Positions 11,702 through 23,637 of a DNA stretch of 64,000 bases are shown here, in pieces (the stretch's first letter is position 1; each line of letters opens with the position of its first letter). The notes under the pieces are model-generated. The model was not told the DNA's origin, searched no databases, and was given only the letters and a program-made list of their open reading frames with translations. Both the position numbers and the translations under genes were made by a program. Source of the DNA: Gnetum montanum. Lineage: Eukaryota > Streptophyta > Gnetopsida > Gnetales > Gnetaceae. The stretch covers positions 212,072 to 276,071 of the forward strand of contig MNCI01007588.1 in assembly GCA_015680685.1 (NCBI GenBank), written 5' to 3'.

Positions 11702-11833
11702 AACATGTTAGGAATATTGCTCTTCATTGGCAATTGCATAATTTAATGCTAAATTAAGCGTGCAGTTACAAAAGCCAAAACTCGAGGAAAAATTTTGCCT
11801 TTTCAAGGCTGGTTGAGCATATCAAATGTATAG
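11702..11833 (+). other. DCL1: DCL1 3' UTR start
   Basis: This AT-rich stretch follows the TAA stop at 11699-11701. No perfect AATAAA was found close to the stop; several weaker A-rich words are present. The transcript end is not determined and may run into the duplicated region that follows. Confidence 0.4.
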
Positions 11834-12349
11834 CGTTGCAGCTACAAATTTGATTAGGCAGCGCAGTAAAAAAAATTAAAAAGGACAAATCAAAATTCTA
11901 AACGATCTGTTGTTTGACAAGCTAACTTGATCATTTTCTCATACAGGTCCAATGATTCCAAAGATTGCATTGATTAAGATTATTGTTCTTGTAAAATAAT
12001 GATGCTTAAGATCACATTTTCTTGTCTTGGAAACAATGATGCCGGAGATGACATTTGTTTAAATTTTTTTCTAGCATGCCGTGTCTTTCTTTTTGCTACT
12101 TTAAACACGTTGCAGCTACAAATTTGATTAGGCAGCGCAAGTACAAAAATAAAAAAAAATCAAAATTGGACACGATCTATTATTTGACAACCACTCATTT
12201 TCTCGGATATGTCCAGCGATTGCTAAGATTGCATTGCTCAAAGGCATTTTCTTGTCTTGGAAACAATGATGCTGTACATAACATTTGTCAGAATTTTTTT
12301 TCCCGAAATGTTGCATGCTGTGGCTTTCTTTTTGCTACTTCACACACGA
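11834..12349 (+). repeat. 274-bp imperfect tandem duplication downstream of DCL1
   Basis: Copy 1 (11834-12107) and copy 2 (12108-about 12349) both begin with CGTTGCAGCTACAAATTTGA and both contain TTTCTTGTCTTGGAAACAAT and TCTTTCTTTTTGCTACTT. Copy 2 is shorter by about 30 bases. They are head to tail with no spacer. The open frame at 12055-12438 crosses the junction and is considered chance. Confidence 0.85.
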
Positions 12350-12649
12350 GCGGAAAACCGGTAAACAACACGAGGGACGAGTTTAGCTTCATTAATCTAA
12401 ATGATATAAAATTGCAAGCATTTAGTTTCACAAGTTAAGAGAGTAGAAAGATGGATGTAATAGTTACCATGCTACTTGTCAAAGAACAATCCATCAGTAG
12501 ATAAAAAAAAATTAAGTAAAAATAAAAACTGTGAAAATACGTTAAAACTGGATAACACTGAGGTGTTTACTTAGTGGTAAGGGTTTTTTCAATTTTACTG
12601 GATAGTATTTTCTTATAAATAAAAAAAATCTGTAAAAGGATCTAATTCT
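12350..12649 (+). other. AT-rich spacer with a possible tRNA-like SINE head near 12548
   Basis: Around 12548-12580 the sequence reads GAGGTGTTTACTTAGTGGTAAG, close to a pol III box A and to a second copy on the minus strand near 26.93 kb. No clear box B or poly(A) tail was seen. The rest is AT-rich with nothing recognised. Confidence 0.3.
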
Positions 12650-13517
12650 TAGATATTTACATGAACACAATTCTTAGAAATATTCATGTCCTCTTGCATC
12701 AAATAAACACATTATTGATAGGTTTTGATATGATAGGTTTTAATGCGATATTTTGCATATACAATATGCATTAATGATGTCATTAATGCAATAGGTAACC
12801 AAACTCTTACACTTGCACTTCATGATTCTTAGTAGAAATAAGTCAGGCATATGTAATATCCCATTTATCATTTTGTCGATAAATACTACCCACTTAATAC
12901 AATAGGTAACTAAACTTTAAAGTTTCATTTCATGATCTTGTTTTTGTAGTAGCAATCAAGATTGAGATTGATTCCTTATGATTGTAGCAGTAAGATAGAT
13001 TTGCTCTAGGAATGAGTGCATTAATGACATCATGAAGTGAAACTTTAAGAGTTTGACTTAATGAGTGCGATTGACTTCGAGCATAAACACATAATGGCTT
13101 GGTAATCCCAGTAGCGTTGTTACTTGGGTCATCTAGTAGAATAATTCTTGGTAATCTTAGAAGTGGTTGCATGAGTTCAAGCCATGTACAGTAAATTGGG
13201 AATGGACACTCATTGCTCTTAAGCCAAAATAAAATATACTCTTTAGTTAATTATGGTAATTAATTAATTTCCATATTTTCAATTAGTTTAATTAAATGGC
13301 TGAAAAACATCACAATCATGTGTCTAACTTTGGATTAAGCTACACACATTAGAGCCATCACTAGTCCAAGTGGGAAGATAACGATATGTGATTATTGAAT
13401 AACCTCCCGAATGCTAATATTAGTACTATCTACAAAATATGACATTGTCTACAGTGATGCTTGTAGATTGTATCTTGGAGCATTAGGCATACTCACTTCA
13501 CATTGTTTGATGTCATT
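12650..13517 (+). mobile_element. strongly decayed Athila-type LTR (edges approximate)
   Basis: Segments in the same order as the F1 LTR at 18203-19091 can be followed. These include GGTAATCCCAGTAGCG near 13100, CTTGGTAATCTTAGAAGT near 13146, GGAATGGACACTCATTGCTC near 13200, and the ACTAGTCCAAGTGGGAAGAT block near 13360. The right edge is set before a primer-site-like stretch (TTGGACATGGTGCTAG, about 13523). The left edge is not resolved. Confidence 0.55.
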
Positions 13518-15990
13518 GTTGGACATGGTGCTAGTAGTCTAGAAAGTTATATCATACATAATCGTTATGCAAGATTTTAATGATTTATCTTTTAAGTATA
13601 ATCTATATTATTAGATATACTAATTAATCATGTCTGCTTCTTACAGGGTTGATTCTCCACCTCCTACAAATAACATTGCAAGGGGTGATGATAAAACCAA
13701 TTGTGATTATGATGATGTAATGTACCATATCAAGTGAAATTCATTTACAGTCATCCATATCCTTGTTATTCGAAATTTGTCTTTATCTTTCACCAGGATG
13801 AAGAAATGATATGGTGGGACTCATAAGGTAACATTGTATTGTTACTTGATAGAGCAACTCCATCAATGCTCATAGTTGCATTAATGAAAAATACATTGAA
13901 GTTTATGACAAATGAGTAATGGGTGCACAATTACATGTCCATACTTTATAAGTGCATTAAAGCCCAACATAGACAACATTTTTTTATGGAGATCCATCAT
14001 GAATTTAACAAGGACAAGCATTCTACCATCCCATTAACATCTTATTAGAGAAGGAAGATATTGATTATTGATTAGAGACATCCTATTGCCAACAACCACC
14101 TGTCTTCAAAATTGATGAATTAGGCAACCGATGGCTATGCTCTACCTTAGCAAGCAACCTAGAAAAAGGTGGGATAGGCCTTAATACACAAAGGGCCTTC
14201 AAGCCTAGGTCCTTCATTTGGCAAAGGAGAGATCATCATGAGGGTCATAGAAGGAGAGTAATTTGACATGGATCTTCTAGTTCTCCATCTTCTTCCTCAT
14301 CCTTATCGGTCATCTTTGATGAGGATGAACATAGACTAGGAGGAAGAGTTGCAAATAGAGGTCATGATAGGCAACTTGACAGAGACAGCGATGGACAAAG
14401 ACAGAGAAAGTGATAGACATTGAGACCACAAACATGAAAGGAAACACCAAAAGGAAACACAAAAGAGATCATGTTTATGATGAACTAGAAGGCAACAATA
14501 AACCTTTGTTAATAATTCAAAGTTTGATCAAAATTAGGGAAGTTGTTCAAATCCCAACTAAACATTAAAATCAAAGCTACATCAAGTGGTTGTGCATGAC
14601 CAATATTCTTAGATTTGAGGGAGGTTGCAATGTCGATTCGTAGAACCATATGCAAGCCTTCCATGATACTTGTGCCTTGAAAAACATCAAGAATGAATGA
14701 TAAAAGCTAAAGTTATTCCCAAGGATACACATTAAGGAGGTTAAAAGTTGCTTCCAATCGTTGGAACTAGACTTCATTTTCCAATGGAGTACAATGTTAG
14801 AACTTTTCAACAATAAGTACCAAACTTATTTGCTTGTGTCCAACTTGAAGAAGTAGATTTAAGGATGAAAGTAAGGGAATGATACTCTTAATGTGGCCTT
14901 AGTAGGTATTACTCATTGTTGCACCGATGTCGAGGCCATGGCTTTTCTCAGAGAAAGTAATTGAGGCACATCATAGATGGGCTCCGAAAAAAAATGCACA
15001 AAAGTCTTGGAATCTATGTTTAAGGGAAACTTTTAGAGTTGCATGCCCATTGAATACAAAAACTTATGGAATAAGTGGCCAAGAAGAAAGAAGAACATAG
15101 AAAAAAATGACTGCAGAGGAATACAAAAAGGACCCATCTCTTTGCAAGAGGAATGTGCATGCTTGTGATGTCTCAGAAGAAGAAGATCCATTGGCAGAAG
15201 TGGTTTAGGGAAAAACTTTGCTAATCTAGAAGTTTGTTTTAGAGATCGCAATAAAGATTGATGAAATGTGGGACACTATGGATGAAAGATTTGTATCCAC
15301 CTTAAAGATAGTAAAACAAAAAATGGAGTAGGTACTGGCAAAAGAAAAGGACAAGAAGAAAAAAGAGATAGGAAGGGACATATATAGGGACTAAAAAAAG
15401 GTTTCTACACTTGAAGAGCTTGTTGATTCTAGAAAAAATGCAGAGAATGAGTGCGATATTTATCAACATGAATATCCCAAGGGATGTCACTTTGTCATGT
15501 GTACTTGCATAAATTAGGGGCATATGCATTGAACCTAAAGTTTGTCATGAAGAAACTGCTAAGGAGATTGCCTTATCCTCAAGGAATTTAGAGACACTCC
15601 TACCAACAACAACAATATTATTCACATGGGAATACTTCTCAACATTAGTAACAATACTATCAACAATGGCAAAACCCCTAGTTAAAGGGGATGCCTCTTC
15701 TTAGGTAGTAGTACTTATATTGTCAGCCTAACCTTTATGGCTATTATATCTAGTAGCATGTTTCCCTAAGCTATGTTATTGCTCATGCACCATCACATTC
15801 TTACTACTTACTAGAATACCATAGACCCACTACTCTATAGATTGAATCACTCTCTTATGCTTCTCATTAACCTTTGTAACATTCTCATACTTCACTTCCA
15901 CTAGTGCCCCCATTGTCAATGCAAGGTGAGTTACTATTACAACCAAAACAGAAGAATGTAACATGTGTAGTTTACATGTAGATGGATAAT
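13518..15990 (+). pseudogene. decayed retroelement gag unit A
   Basis: The conceptual + strand translation, broken by many stops and shifts, shows the same gag blocks as the F1 element. They are a Ser-rich stretch near 14280 (SPSSSSSL), then FEGGCNV near 14620, QAFHDTCALKNI, KLKLFPRIHIKEV near 14700, and a Pro/Gln-rich tail to about 15.95 kb. The RTGAG-like order matches Athila-type gag proteins. No protease, reverse transcriptase or integrase is seen. It probably belongs with the decayed LTR before it. Confidence 0.6.
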
Positions 15991-16379
15991 AGTGTTAATA
16001 GCTCTAAGTGCAAGTGTTAGAAAAATCCTTTCTTTTAGGTTGTTTTCATGCTTGTGAAGGAAATTGGTGGACCTATGAGTTCATTTGATCCAATGCAAGA
16101 TCTTGTAGTTGTGACTCCAACTTAAGCTTCAACTTCTTCTAGCATTTCAAGAGAGCCAATAGTGCCTTCAATAGATAAAATTTGTTTACACAGATATGGA
16201 TCCTTATCATATGGACTTCATCTTCATCCTGATTCAAGATGAATAGCTATAATGAAGAGACCTAGAGGACAACATAGTGTTATCACCCAATCGTGTGATT
16301 TCATAAATGTTCATACTATCCCTAATAAAGCTAGGACTTGAAGCAATAGCTCAAAGTACTAAGTGACCAATCATATCTC

Positions 16380-18120
16380 TAGGGATTACCAACCAATGGA
16401 GGCCCAACTCCAAAATGACAAATTCTTGAAGGCTCACCATGAAGCTTCCAAAGGCAAAGAGATTCCAATCCAACTAACATCAAAGTTAGAGAAGGAGGAT
16501 GCTAATCTCATATTAAGTAGATCTCAATGCTAGGATCCTTCTCCCTTTGATCGAGATGACACATTCCATCAATGGCTTCATTTAACCTTAGCAAGAAACC
16601 AAGACAAGAGGAAAACTAGACACAAGACCAAGGGGAGTTCAAGGTTAAGGTGTTCCAACCATCAATCTAAAGAATAACAAAGGGACTAAAGAAGAAGAGC
16701 AAGATGACATAGCTCTTGTAGCTCTCCATCCTCATCCTCATCTTTATTATCAAACTCTAAGGAGGGTGAACATGACCATAACCATAGGAACAATGATCAT
16801 ACACAATATATAAGATAACAAAAGATCCCATCATAGAAATGTGAGAAGAGAATGTAGACAAAAGTAAGAAGAAAGGGGACACCACCAAGAAAGAAGGCAT
16901 ATTAGACAACACAATAGGAGGTAGGGCCATGAGGTATAAGATGCATATGATGAGCCATCACTTGTTACCAAAAGTATGATCAATATTTGGGTAACAATCT
17001 ATATTTCTACAAAGCATTAGAGGGATAGATGAATCAAATGGGTAGACATGAACACCATTTCTAAGTTTGGAGGAGGCTATAATGTTGATCCTCAACATCA
17101 CTTATAAGCCTTTCATGATGCATATTCCTTGTAGAACATTGAGAGTGATTAGCAAAAACTCAAACTCTTCCCTAGGATACTCATTAAAGAAGTTGAAAGT
17201 TGGTATTGGTCCTTGAAACTAGAATCTATCCAAAGATGAAGTACGATGCTAGAGTTATTAAATGACAAGTATCAAACATACTCCAAAGTGTCCAAGTTGA
17301 GAAAGTAGATTGAAGGGAAAAGATAGGATAATCATAAATCCTTTGATGAAACCTTGGGCATGTACTATTCTCTGTTACACTAATGTGCAAGCCATGGCTT
17401 CTCTTAAAGGAAATAACTGTGCCACATTATAGATGAACTTAGAAATAAAATAGAAAACCTCTTAGGATTTATGATCAAGGGAGACTATTGAAGATGAGAT
17501 CCCATCAGATGCAAAGGCTAATTAACCAGATAACAAAGGAAGATAGAGAGTACAGAGTAGTATAAAAAAGATGCCTCTATCTCGAAAAAAGGACTTTGAT
17601 GTTTATGAACCAATAAAAAAAGCACTATTAGAAAAGGTTATATAATGAAAAACCTTATTAATCCAAAAATATATTAGTAAAATCTTGGCCAAGGTTGATA
17701 AGCTATGGGACTCTATTGATGAAAAGTTTCAAGCTATGGAAATCCTTTCTATGCTATGGAACTATATTAACTCTCACTTCATAGGGGACTTCTGATGGAT
17801 GTTATTCGTGATACTAGGTACAAAGTTGTACATGTCTTTGAGGTATCATCCCTAGATCAATGGATAGATAGAATGGGTGAATAGGCTTCTAGAGTAGTAC
17901 TTAAGATACTTCATTTGGTTTGATTAAATGAATTGGATGGCTATGCTACCTATGACTTAGTTCAACTATAACATTTAGAAATCATCAAGCAGAGGATTCT
18001 TTCTAGTAGAGTTGGCCTTAGGAAGGCAACCATCAATTTCCCAATAATTGAAAATCTTACATTGAGGTCTTAATCCTTTAGCAAATGAGTTTATAAAATC
18101 CTTGGAAGATTGTATCCAAG
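16380..18120 (+). pseudogene. decayed retroelement gag unit B
   Basis: This is a second copy of the same gag region, in the same orientation and about 2.44 kb downstream of unit A. The Ser-rich block lies near 16726, GGYNVDPQHH near 17075, and FPRILIKEVESWY near 17180. It is interrupted by many stops. The stretch 15990-16380 between the units has no recognisable motif. It ends near the F1 5' LTR. Confidence 0.6.
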
Positions 18121-18202
18121 TAACCTAACTATACTTGGAGAAGTCTATCTAGCACAAGGAAAAAGACTTTGATAGCAAGCAAAGGCCATTAGAGTTTGAT
18201 GT

Positions 18203-19091
18203 TGATGAATCATGGTTTGTCAGGCGCTGATATCGGACCCTTGATATCAGACCCTCGATATCGGATCCTCGATATTGAGTATGCGATATCATAGCTTGGA
18301 TAACGATATCAAATACATGATATCGGGGTTCTTGTGTAAGCCTATAAATACCACATTCAAGCACATAGGAAAAGGGGGGAGTCAGATAGTGTTAGAGTAG
18401 AGTCTTTTTGTCAGTTTCAATTCATTTCAATTCTTTCCCAAATGCATGCCTACAATGTGATGATTGTAATTGTACGGAACCTTTATTCAAGTGTGACGTA
18501 CTTGGACATGCACATGACCGACAATAAAGATCGAGATTACTCCATCATTGTAGCATTCCCTTAGTTCTTAATTGTTTAATCATTATTATTATTTATTATT
18601 TTCTTAATTAATACTTCTTTACCATCACTTACTATTCCTATTGTTAATTGCAGAATGAGTACGACTTAATTACGAACATTTAAGTGTAACTACTTGGTAA
18701 CCCAGTAGCGTGTCTAGGAGCGCTCAAGTAATATATGCTTGGTAATCTTAGAAGTAGTACACGAGGTCCAAGATGCATATGGATGATTAAGGATGGACGC
18801 TCATCGCACTTAGGCTGGCTTAGACTTCATTTCCTACTACTTATTAGTTTAATCAAGCTTATCTTCCATTATTCCTAGGAGTAGCACTAGTTTAGGATCA
18901 CATCATTTGCCTCACTTTGGACTAAACCATACGTGACCAAGTAAATACTAGTCTAGGTGGGAATAAAGTGAACTGCGATCAACATGTAACTATCTAGGTA
19001 CCATAGCTAGTCTGTCTGTGGAGTTTGATCGGATCGTGCGTGAATGCTCATATTTGTATGGTTGAGTGTAGGGGTACCTCGCCACTCATCA
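18203..19091 (+). repeat. 5' LTR of the F1 element
   Basis: The U3 part contains GATATC-type hexamers at 18229, 18243, 18257, 18271 (GATATT), 18285, 18305 and 18319, nearly all 14 bp apart. A TATA box, TATAAATA, lies at 18343-18350. The LTR ends in CA at 19091. The partner is 22749-23637. Confidence 0.85.
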
Positions 19092-19112
19092 TTGGTGCCG
19101 TTGCCAAGGATG
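19092..19112 (+). other. primer-binding site of the F1 element
   Basis: TTGGTGCCGTTGCCAAGGA directly follows the LTR. It resembles the TGGCGCCGTTGCC-type site known from Athila-like elements and complementary to tRNA-Asp, with C-to-T decay. Confidence 0.7.
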
Positions 19113-19439
19113 GTGTTAGTTATTTAGATTAGTTATGTCATTCAAGATTGTTGTAATGAAGCCTTGATGATATATCTTTCAGAAAGAAGTAATTGCAAAA
19201 AAGTCACACACAAATTCACAACAATGTCTATCTCACAAGACTATGATAATGCAACAACTAGTAAAGCAATTCATTGGAGAACCAACGAATTATATGATGA
19301 TGAAGAAGAAGTTTTGAGTACTTAATCTAATGTAGGGGTGTACATAAATGAAGACAACATCATCCCAACTCAAATTCATAACCTACCTAGTGACGATGAA
19401 CCCATGCTATTCACTAAGAGCCTAATGCATATACAAGAG

Positions 19440-20760
19440 GCTATTTGAATATCTTGCAGGCATCGTAAGGAAAGCTATCTACCAGGCTTGATTTAGATCC
19501 ACAACATCATTTACAAGCCTTCCATGATGCTTGTGTATGGAATAATATTGATAATGGATGGCAAAAACTTAAGCTGTTTCCTCTGACAGTTGTTGGCCAA
19601 GAAAAAGTATGGTATAGGTTTTTAAAACCAAAATCAATTCAACGTTGGCCAACAATGATGGAACTATTTAATGAAAGATATTGAACCTATGCAAGAGTGT
19701 TAGCCTTGAGGAGACAAATCCAAGAATGGAAATAGGGACAACATGAACCCTTGGACACGGCCTTAGAAAGATACTATTCATTGTTAAACAATTGCCCATG
19801 CCATGGATTCTCCGAGGAAAGGCTAATGTACCACATTATGGATGGGCTCCATAATGAAACAAGGGAGACCCTAGGGATGTATGCCCAAGGTCAATTATAT
19901 GAACTAAGAATCCACCAATTCCAAGAGCTTATTAAATGAGTAGCCAAAGAAGAAGGAGAAATGGCTAAATGGGAGAATGTTGAAAGCTATCAACAGGACC
20001 AAAATCTTGAAATAGAAAAGGTCCATGATCATGAAGAGGAGAAATCAACTCACCTTAGGGAGGTAGAATCATATTTTCCAATACTACAATCACTAGATGA
20101 AATTAAGGTAAAGATCAATAAGATGATGGAAGGGATGCATGAAAAGTGCGGAGAATATGCCAACATTATTTGAGGTGGAACTATGCTAAATTAAGAAACA
20201 AGATGGGACACCACACAATAATTAGAACGAAGGGTTGAAGATAATAAGAATAGAAGTTCAACTGCAAATCACCCGTATCAATGTGATGTTTGCCTATACG
20301 ATCACCCCAAAGGCCAATGCCCAATCTTGTCACATTTACATGATCATTGGGAATGGATGTTACATCCAGATTTCATATAGAAATATTGAGATCAACCACT
20401 ATGGTGAAAACCCCAGTCGTGGGTGAGGCCATAGTCAGACTGGTGACACCCTTCATACCATTCGAACCCAAGCGCTTATTATGTCTAGCATCATGTTTCC
20501 CAAACTATATCAACCTCCTCTACTTCACTGCACTGTTATCATTATTTCAAGTACTATCCACCCATGTCCTCTCCAACAAGATCACCATCTCATTTTTCTT
20601 ATACTTCTCCTTACCCTCAATATTCTCATCCTTCACCTCCTTCTGCATTGTTGCTAATAGTACTAGAAGGTTTTGCACCACAACACCAACCCACGAATGT
20701 TACTTGTGCTACTATTGTCAATAGCAGTGGAGACTTTCCACAATGTTAAAAGCATCCTTT
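19440..20760 (+). pseudogene. gag of the F1 element (decayed)
   Basis: The + strand reading gives DLDPQHHLQAFHDACVWNNI near 19495, then FNERY, then an open segment at 19751-19939 (LERYYSLLNNCPCHGFSEER ... IMDGLHNETRE) typical of the retrotransposon gag core. A charged helical stretch runs 19961-20173. A zinc-knuckle-like CDVCLYDHPKGQCP follows at about 20284-20325, and a Ser/Pro-rich tail lies near 20560-20750. Stops at about 19683, 19734 and 19937 interrupt it. No pol follows. Confidence 0.75.
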
Positions 20761-22737
20761 CTTCAACCATAACCATAGAAAGAGATAGCACGGTTCTAAA
20801 ACCACTGTATCCACCAACGTAGCACAAGTCCAATGCTATGATGCATCTCCTCCTTCGAACCCAACGTCTCCTGTTACCTCATTTATGAATAAAACACTCA
20901 TGTAATTAGTCAGTTGAGGTGTTGTTTTATGCTATCGAGTCACAAGTGACTAATTATTTGGATAGTGAGCCCACAACATCCACCCACCCATTCTATTAAT
21001 AAGAGGTTCTACTTTGGGTATGATGATATTCTTTTCATCATTAAAACTTAAAGTAATTTTGTGCTCATTATGCCTAAAGCAAAAAATGATGGACTAAGAG
21101 GGAATGGCCAGGGTGTGGCATCAAGGGGACTTGTGAATTCTCTTTGGTGACTTCTGTAGGTGCTATCATGTAGCTTGGTCATACTAAGATCCTTGTAGAT
21201 CTAACAAAAAATGGGAGTAAGAGTAATAAAGGCACTCCCTAAAGAAACTCAATGTTGTTCTGGGGGTTCCACTGGAAAGACATGCACCCATGCTTGAAGG
21301 TTGGTAGCTTCTCTGGTTCACTATTGGAAAGAACAAAGTGCCAAAGTGGCTAAAAAAATGTGCCACAGAGAAATTCCAAATCACTCCTCCTTTGGAAAAA
21401 ACACCAAGTGATCGTATGCCTTGCTGTCATGATGCTCTTATGGCTATTCATCCTTGGATGAAACAATGTGATGTCATTGATCAGTGGATTGGACTTGGTT
21501 TTGATTCTAGAGTGATAGGCTAATGACACATTAATCGTGCCCTACACCTAGGATTCATTGTGCCCTGGGTTAGTTACCTCACATCCAATCTTTGCAATTC
21601 CTTCTACGATTCATTTCATCTCGCTATCTAAGTATTTCTAACTTGTGTCTTGTGTGGCATAGAATTCATACCTCATCATGGTGGTATTCAACATGTGTGT
21701 GTTTTTTTGCATCGGTGTAGATTACATTTAACCCTTCTAGTGCCTACGAACATTTTAAGGTGTGGTTATGTAAGGGCATTATAGGTTGGAACCTGCCTTG
21801 GGGAGGACCCACTTGCATAACTTTTGTAATTTGCACTCATTACACATCATCACCACATAATTTTATACCCTCCAAGTACTCCATTGCCAAATCTATTCTT
21901 TCCCTTGTCATCATTCTATTGAATGTTCCTTAGAGCCATTACATGTCCTTTTATGTGTCACCTAAACAGATCAGGTTTGACATTAAAATTTTAGGGCAAC
22001 TTCCTTGAAAAATCTCTAACTCTAGAATCACACTAAGCAACAAATTAAGCATTTGTTAAAGGCAATGAGTAAGGTATAAGATAACTGAATTTATTTAAAC
22101 AACCTTACTAACAATCGATCCTTGTGTGATTACAGATGGCCCCTAAAAGAGGACAGTAAGAAGGACTTTCTCAAGGTGCAACTAAATTATGGGAAGAGGT
22201 AGAGGCCAAGGACCTCATGTAGGACATGTAGATCAAGAGGCAAAATCATTTAGCATCCATCAGGAAACTCTTGTCACTGCATAATCTAGCCAAGAAAAAG
22301 GTGGAGCAGTTAGGGCCAAAGTCTACGAGGAGGAACAATGATTGTTTGTGGCTTGGTACATCAAGGCTAATCAGATGTTTCCGCAACTGCTATGTTTGTA
22401 GGATGTGCTAATTCCATAAAGCATTGGAACATCAGCATGGACAACTCATGATCCTTGGATAGAAGAGGAGAAACTTTAGGTGCTTCTTCCAAGGTATCAA
22501 TTTCAGAAGCTTGGAGTGTAGGATAAAGAAAAGGCATCCATGGAAAAGCCACCACCACCGGGAACCACATGAGTTTCACAAGTTTTTTCTTTTGTGTCTG
22601 TGTCCAAATTTTGTTTAATCCTACATTGCGACATGAAACAGTCCATGGTCATTCAATAATCTTATACCTATCCCTTGTTTGTAATTGAATGAACTTGTTC
22701 CTCACTTTCTTTGACTCAAGGATGAGTTGTTATTCAG
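20761..22737 (+). other. non-coding interior of the F1 element
   Basis: Nothing here resembles protease, reverse transcriptase, RNase H or integrase in any frame. Short open frames (21338-21523 on +, 22367-22579 on -) have no known motif. The region lies between gag and the purine tract and probably derives from the 3' non-coding part of a larger parent element. Confidence 0.5.
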
Positions 22738-22748
22738 TCATGGGGGTC
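22738..22748 (+). other. polypurine tract of the F1 element
   Basis: CATGGGGGTC immediately precedes the 3' LTR. The same tract sits next to LTRs at 28062-28072 and 60206-60216 on the minus strand. Confidence 0.7.
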
Positions 22749-23637
22749 TGATGAATCATGGTTTGTTAGGTGTTGATATCGAATTGTTGATATTAGATCC
22801 TTGATATTGGATCCTCGATATTGGGCATGCGATATCATAGCCTAGATAACGATATCGAATATAAAATATTGTGGTCCCTATGTAAGCTTATAAATACCAC
22901 ATTTAGGTACACAGGAAAAGGAGGGAGTCAGATAGTGTTAGAGTAGAGTCTTTTTGTTAGATTCAATTCATTTCAATTCTTTCCCCAGTGCATGCTTGCA
23001 GTGTGATGATTGTAATTGTATGGAACCTTTATTCGAGTGTGACATACTTGGACACACACATGATCGACAATAAAGATCGAGATTACTTCATCATTGCAGC
23101 ATTTACTTAGTTCTTAATTGTTTAATAATAATAATTATTTATTTTTTTCTTAATTAATAGTTCTTTACTATTAGTTACTATTCCTGTTGTTAATTGCAAA
23201 ATGAGTACGACTTAATTATGAACATTTAAGTGTAACTACTTGGTAACCCAGTAGCATATCTAGAAGTGCTCAAGTAATATATGCTTGGTAATCCCAAAAG
23301 TAGTACACAAGGTCCAAGATGCATATGGATGATTAAGGAAGGATGCTCATCACACTTAGGCTAGCTTAGACTTCATTTCCTATTGCTTATTAGTTTAATC
23401 AAGCTTATCCTCCATTATCCCTATGAGTAGCACTAGTTTAGGACCACATCATTCACCTCAGTTTGGACTAAACCATACATGACCAAGTAAATACTAGCCT
23501 AGGTGGGAAGATAGTGAACTTTAATCAATGTGTAACTATCTAGATACCACAACTAGTCCATCTGTGGAGTTCAACCGGATTGTGTGTGAATGCTTGTATT
23601 TGTATGGTTGAGTGTAGGGGTACCTCGCCACTCATCA
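22749..23637 (+). repeat. 3' LTR of the F1 element
   Basis: It is collinear with 18203-19091 and of equal length. The phased hexamers are at 22775, 22789, 22803, 22817, 22831, 22851 and 22865; several have decayed from GATATC to GATATT. The box TTATAAATA follows near 22889. The open frame at 23590-23796 crosses the LTR end and is chance. Confidence 0.85.

Larger units (their letters stand above)
18203..23637 (+). mobile_element. complete LTR retrotransposon, family F1, gag-only (5435 bp)
   Basis: Two direct LTRs of 889 bp (18203-19091 and 22749-23637) start with TGATGAATCATGG and end with GCCACTCATCA. A primer-binding site resembling the 3' end of tRNA-Asp follows the first, and a purine tract (CATGGGGGTC) precedes the second. 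The 3.7-kb interior holds a decayed gag but no recognisable protease, reverse transcriptase or integrase. This fits a non-autonomous derivative of an Athila-like element. The flanking 5-mers, GATGT and ACTGT, match at three of five bases only. Confidence 0.85.
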
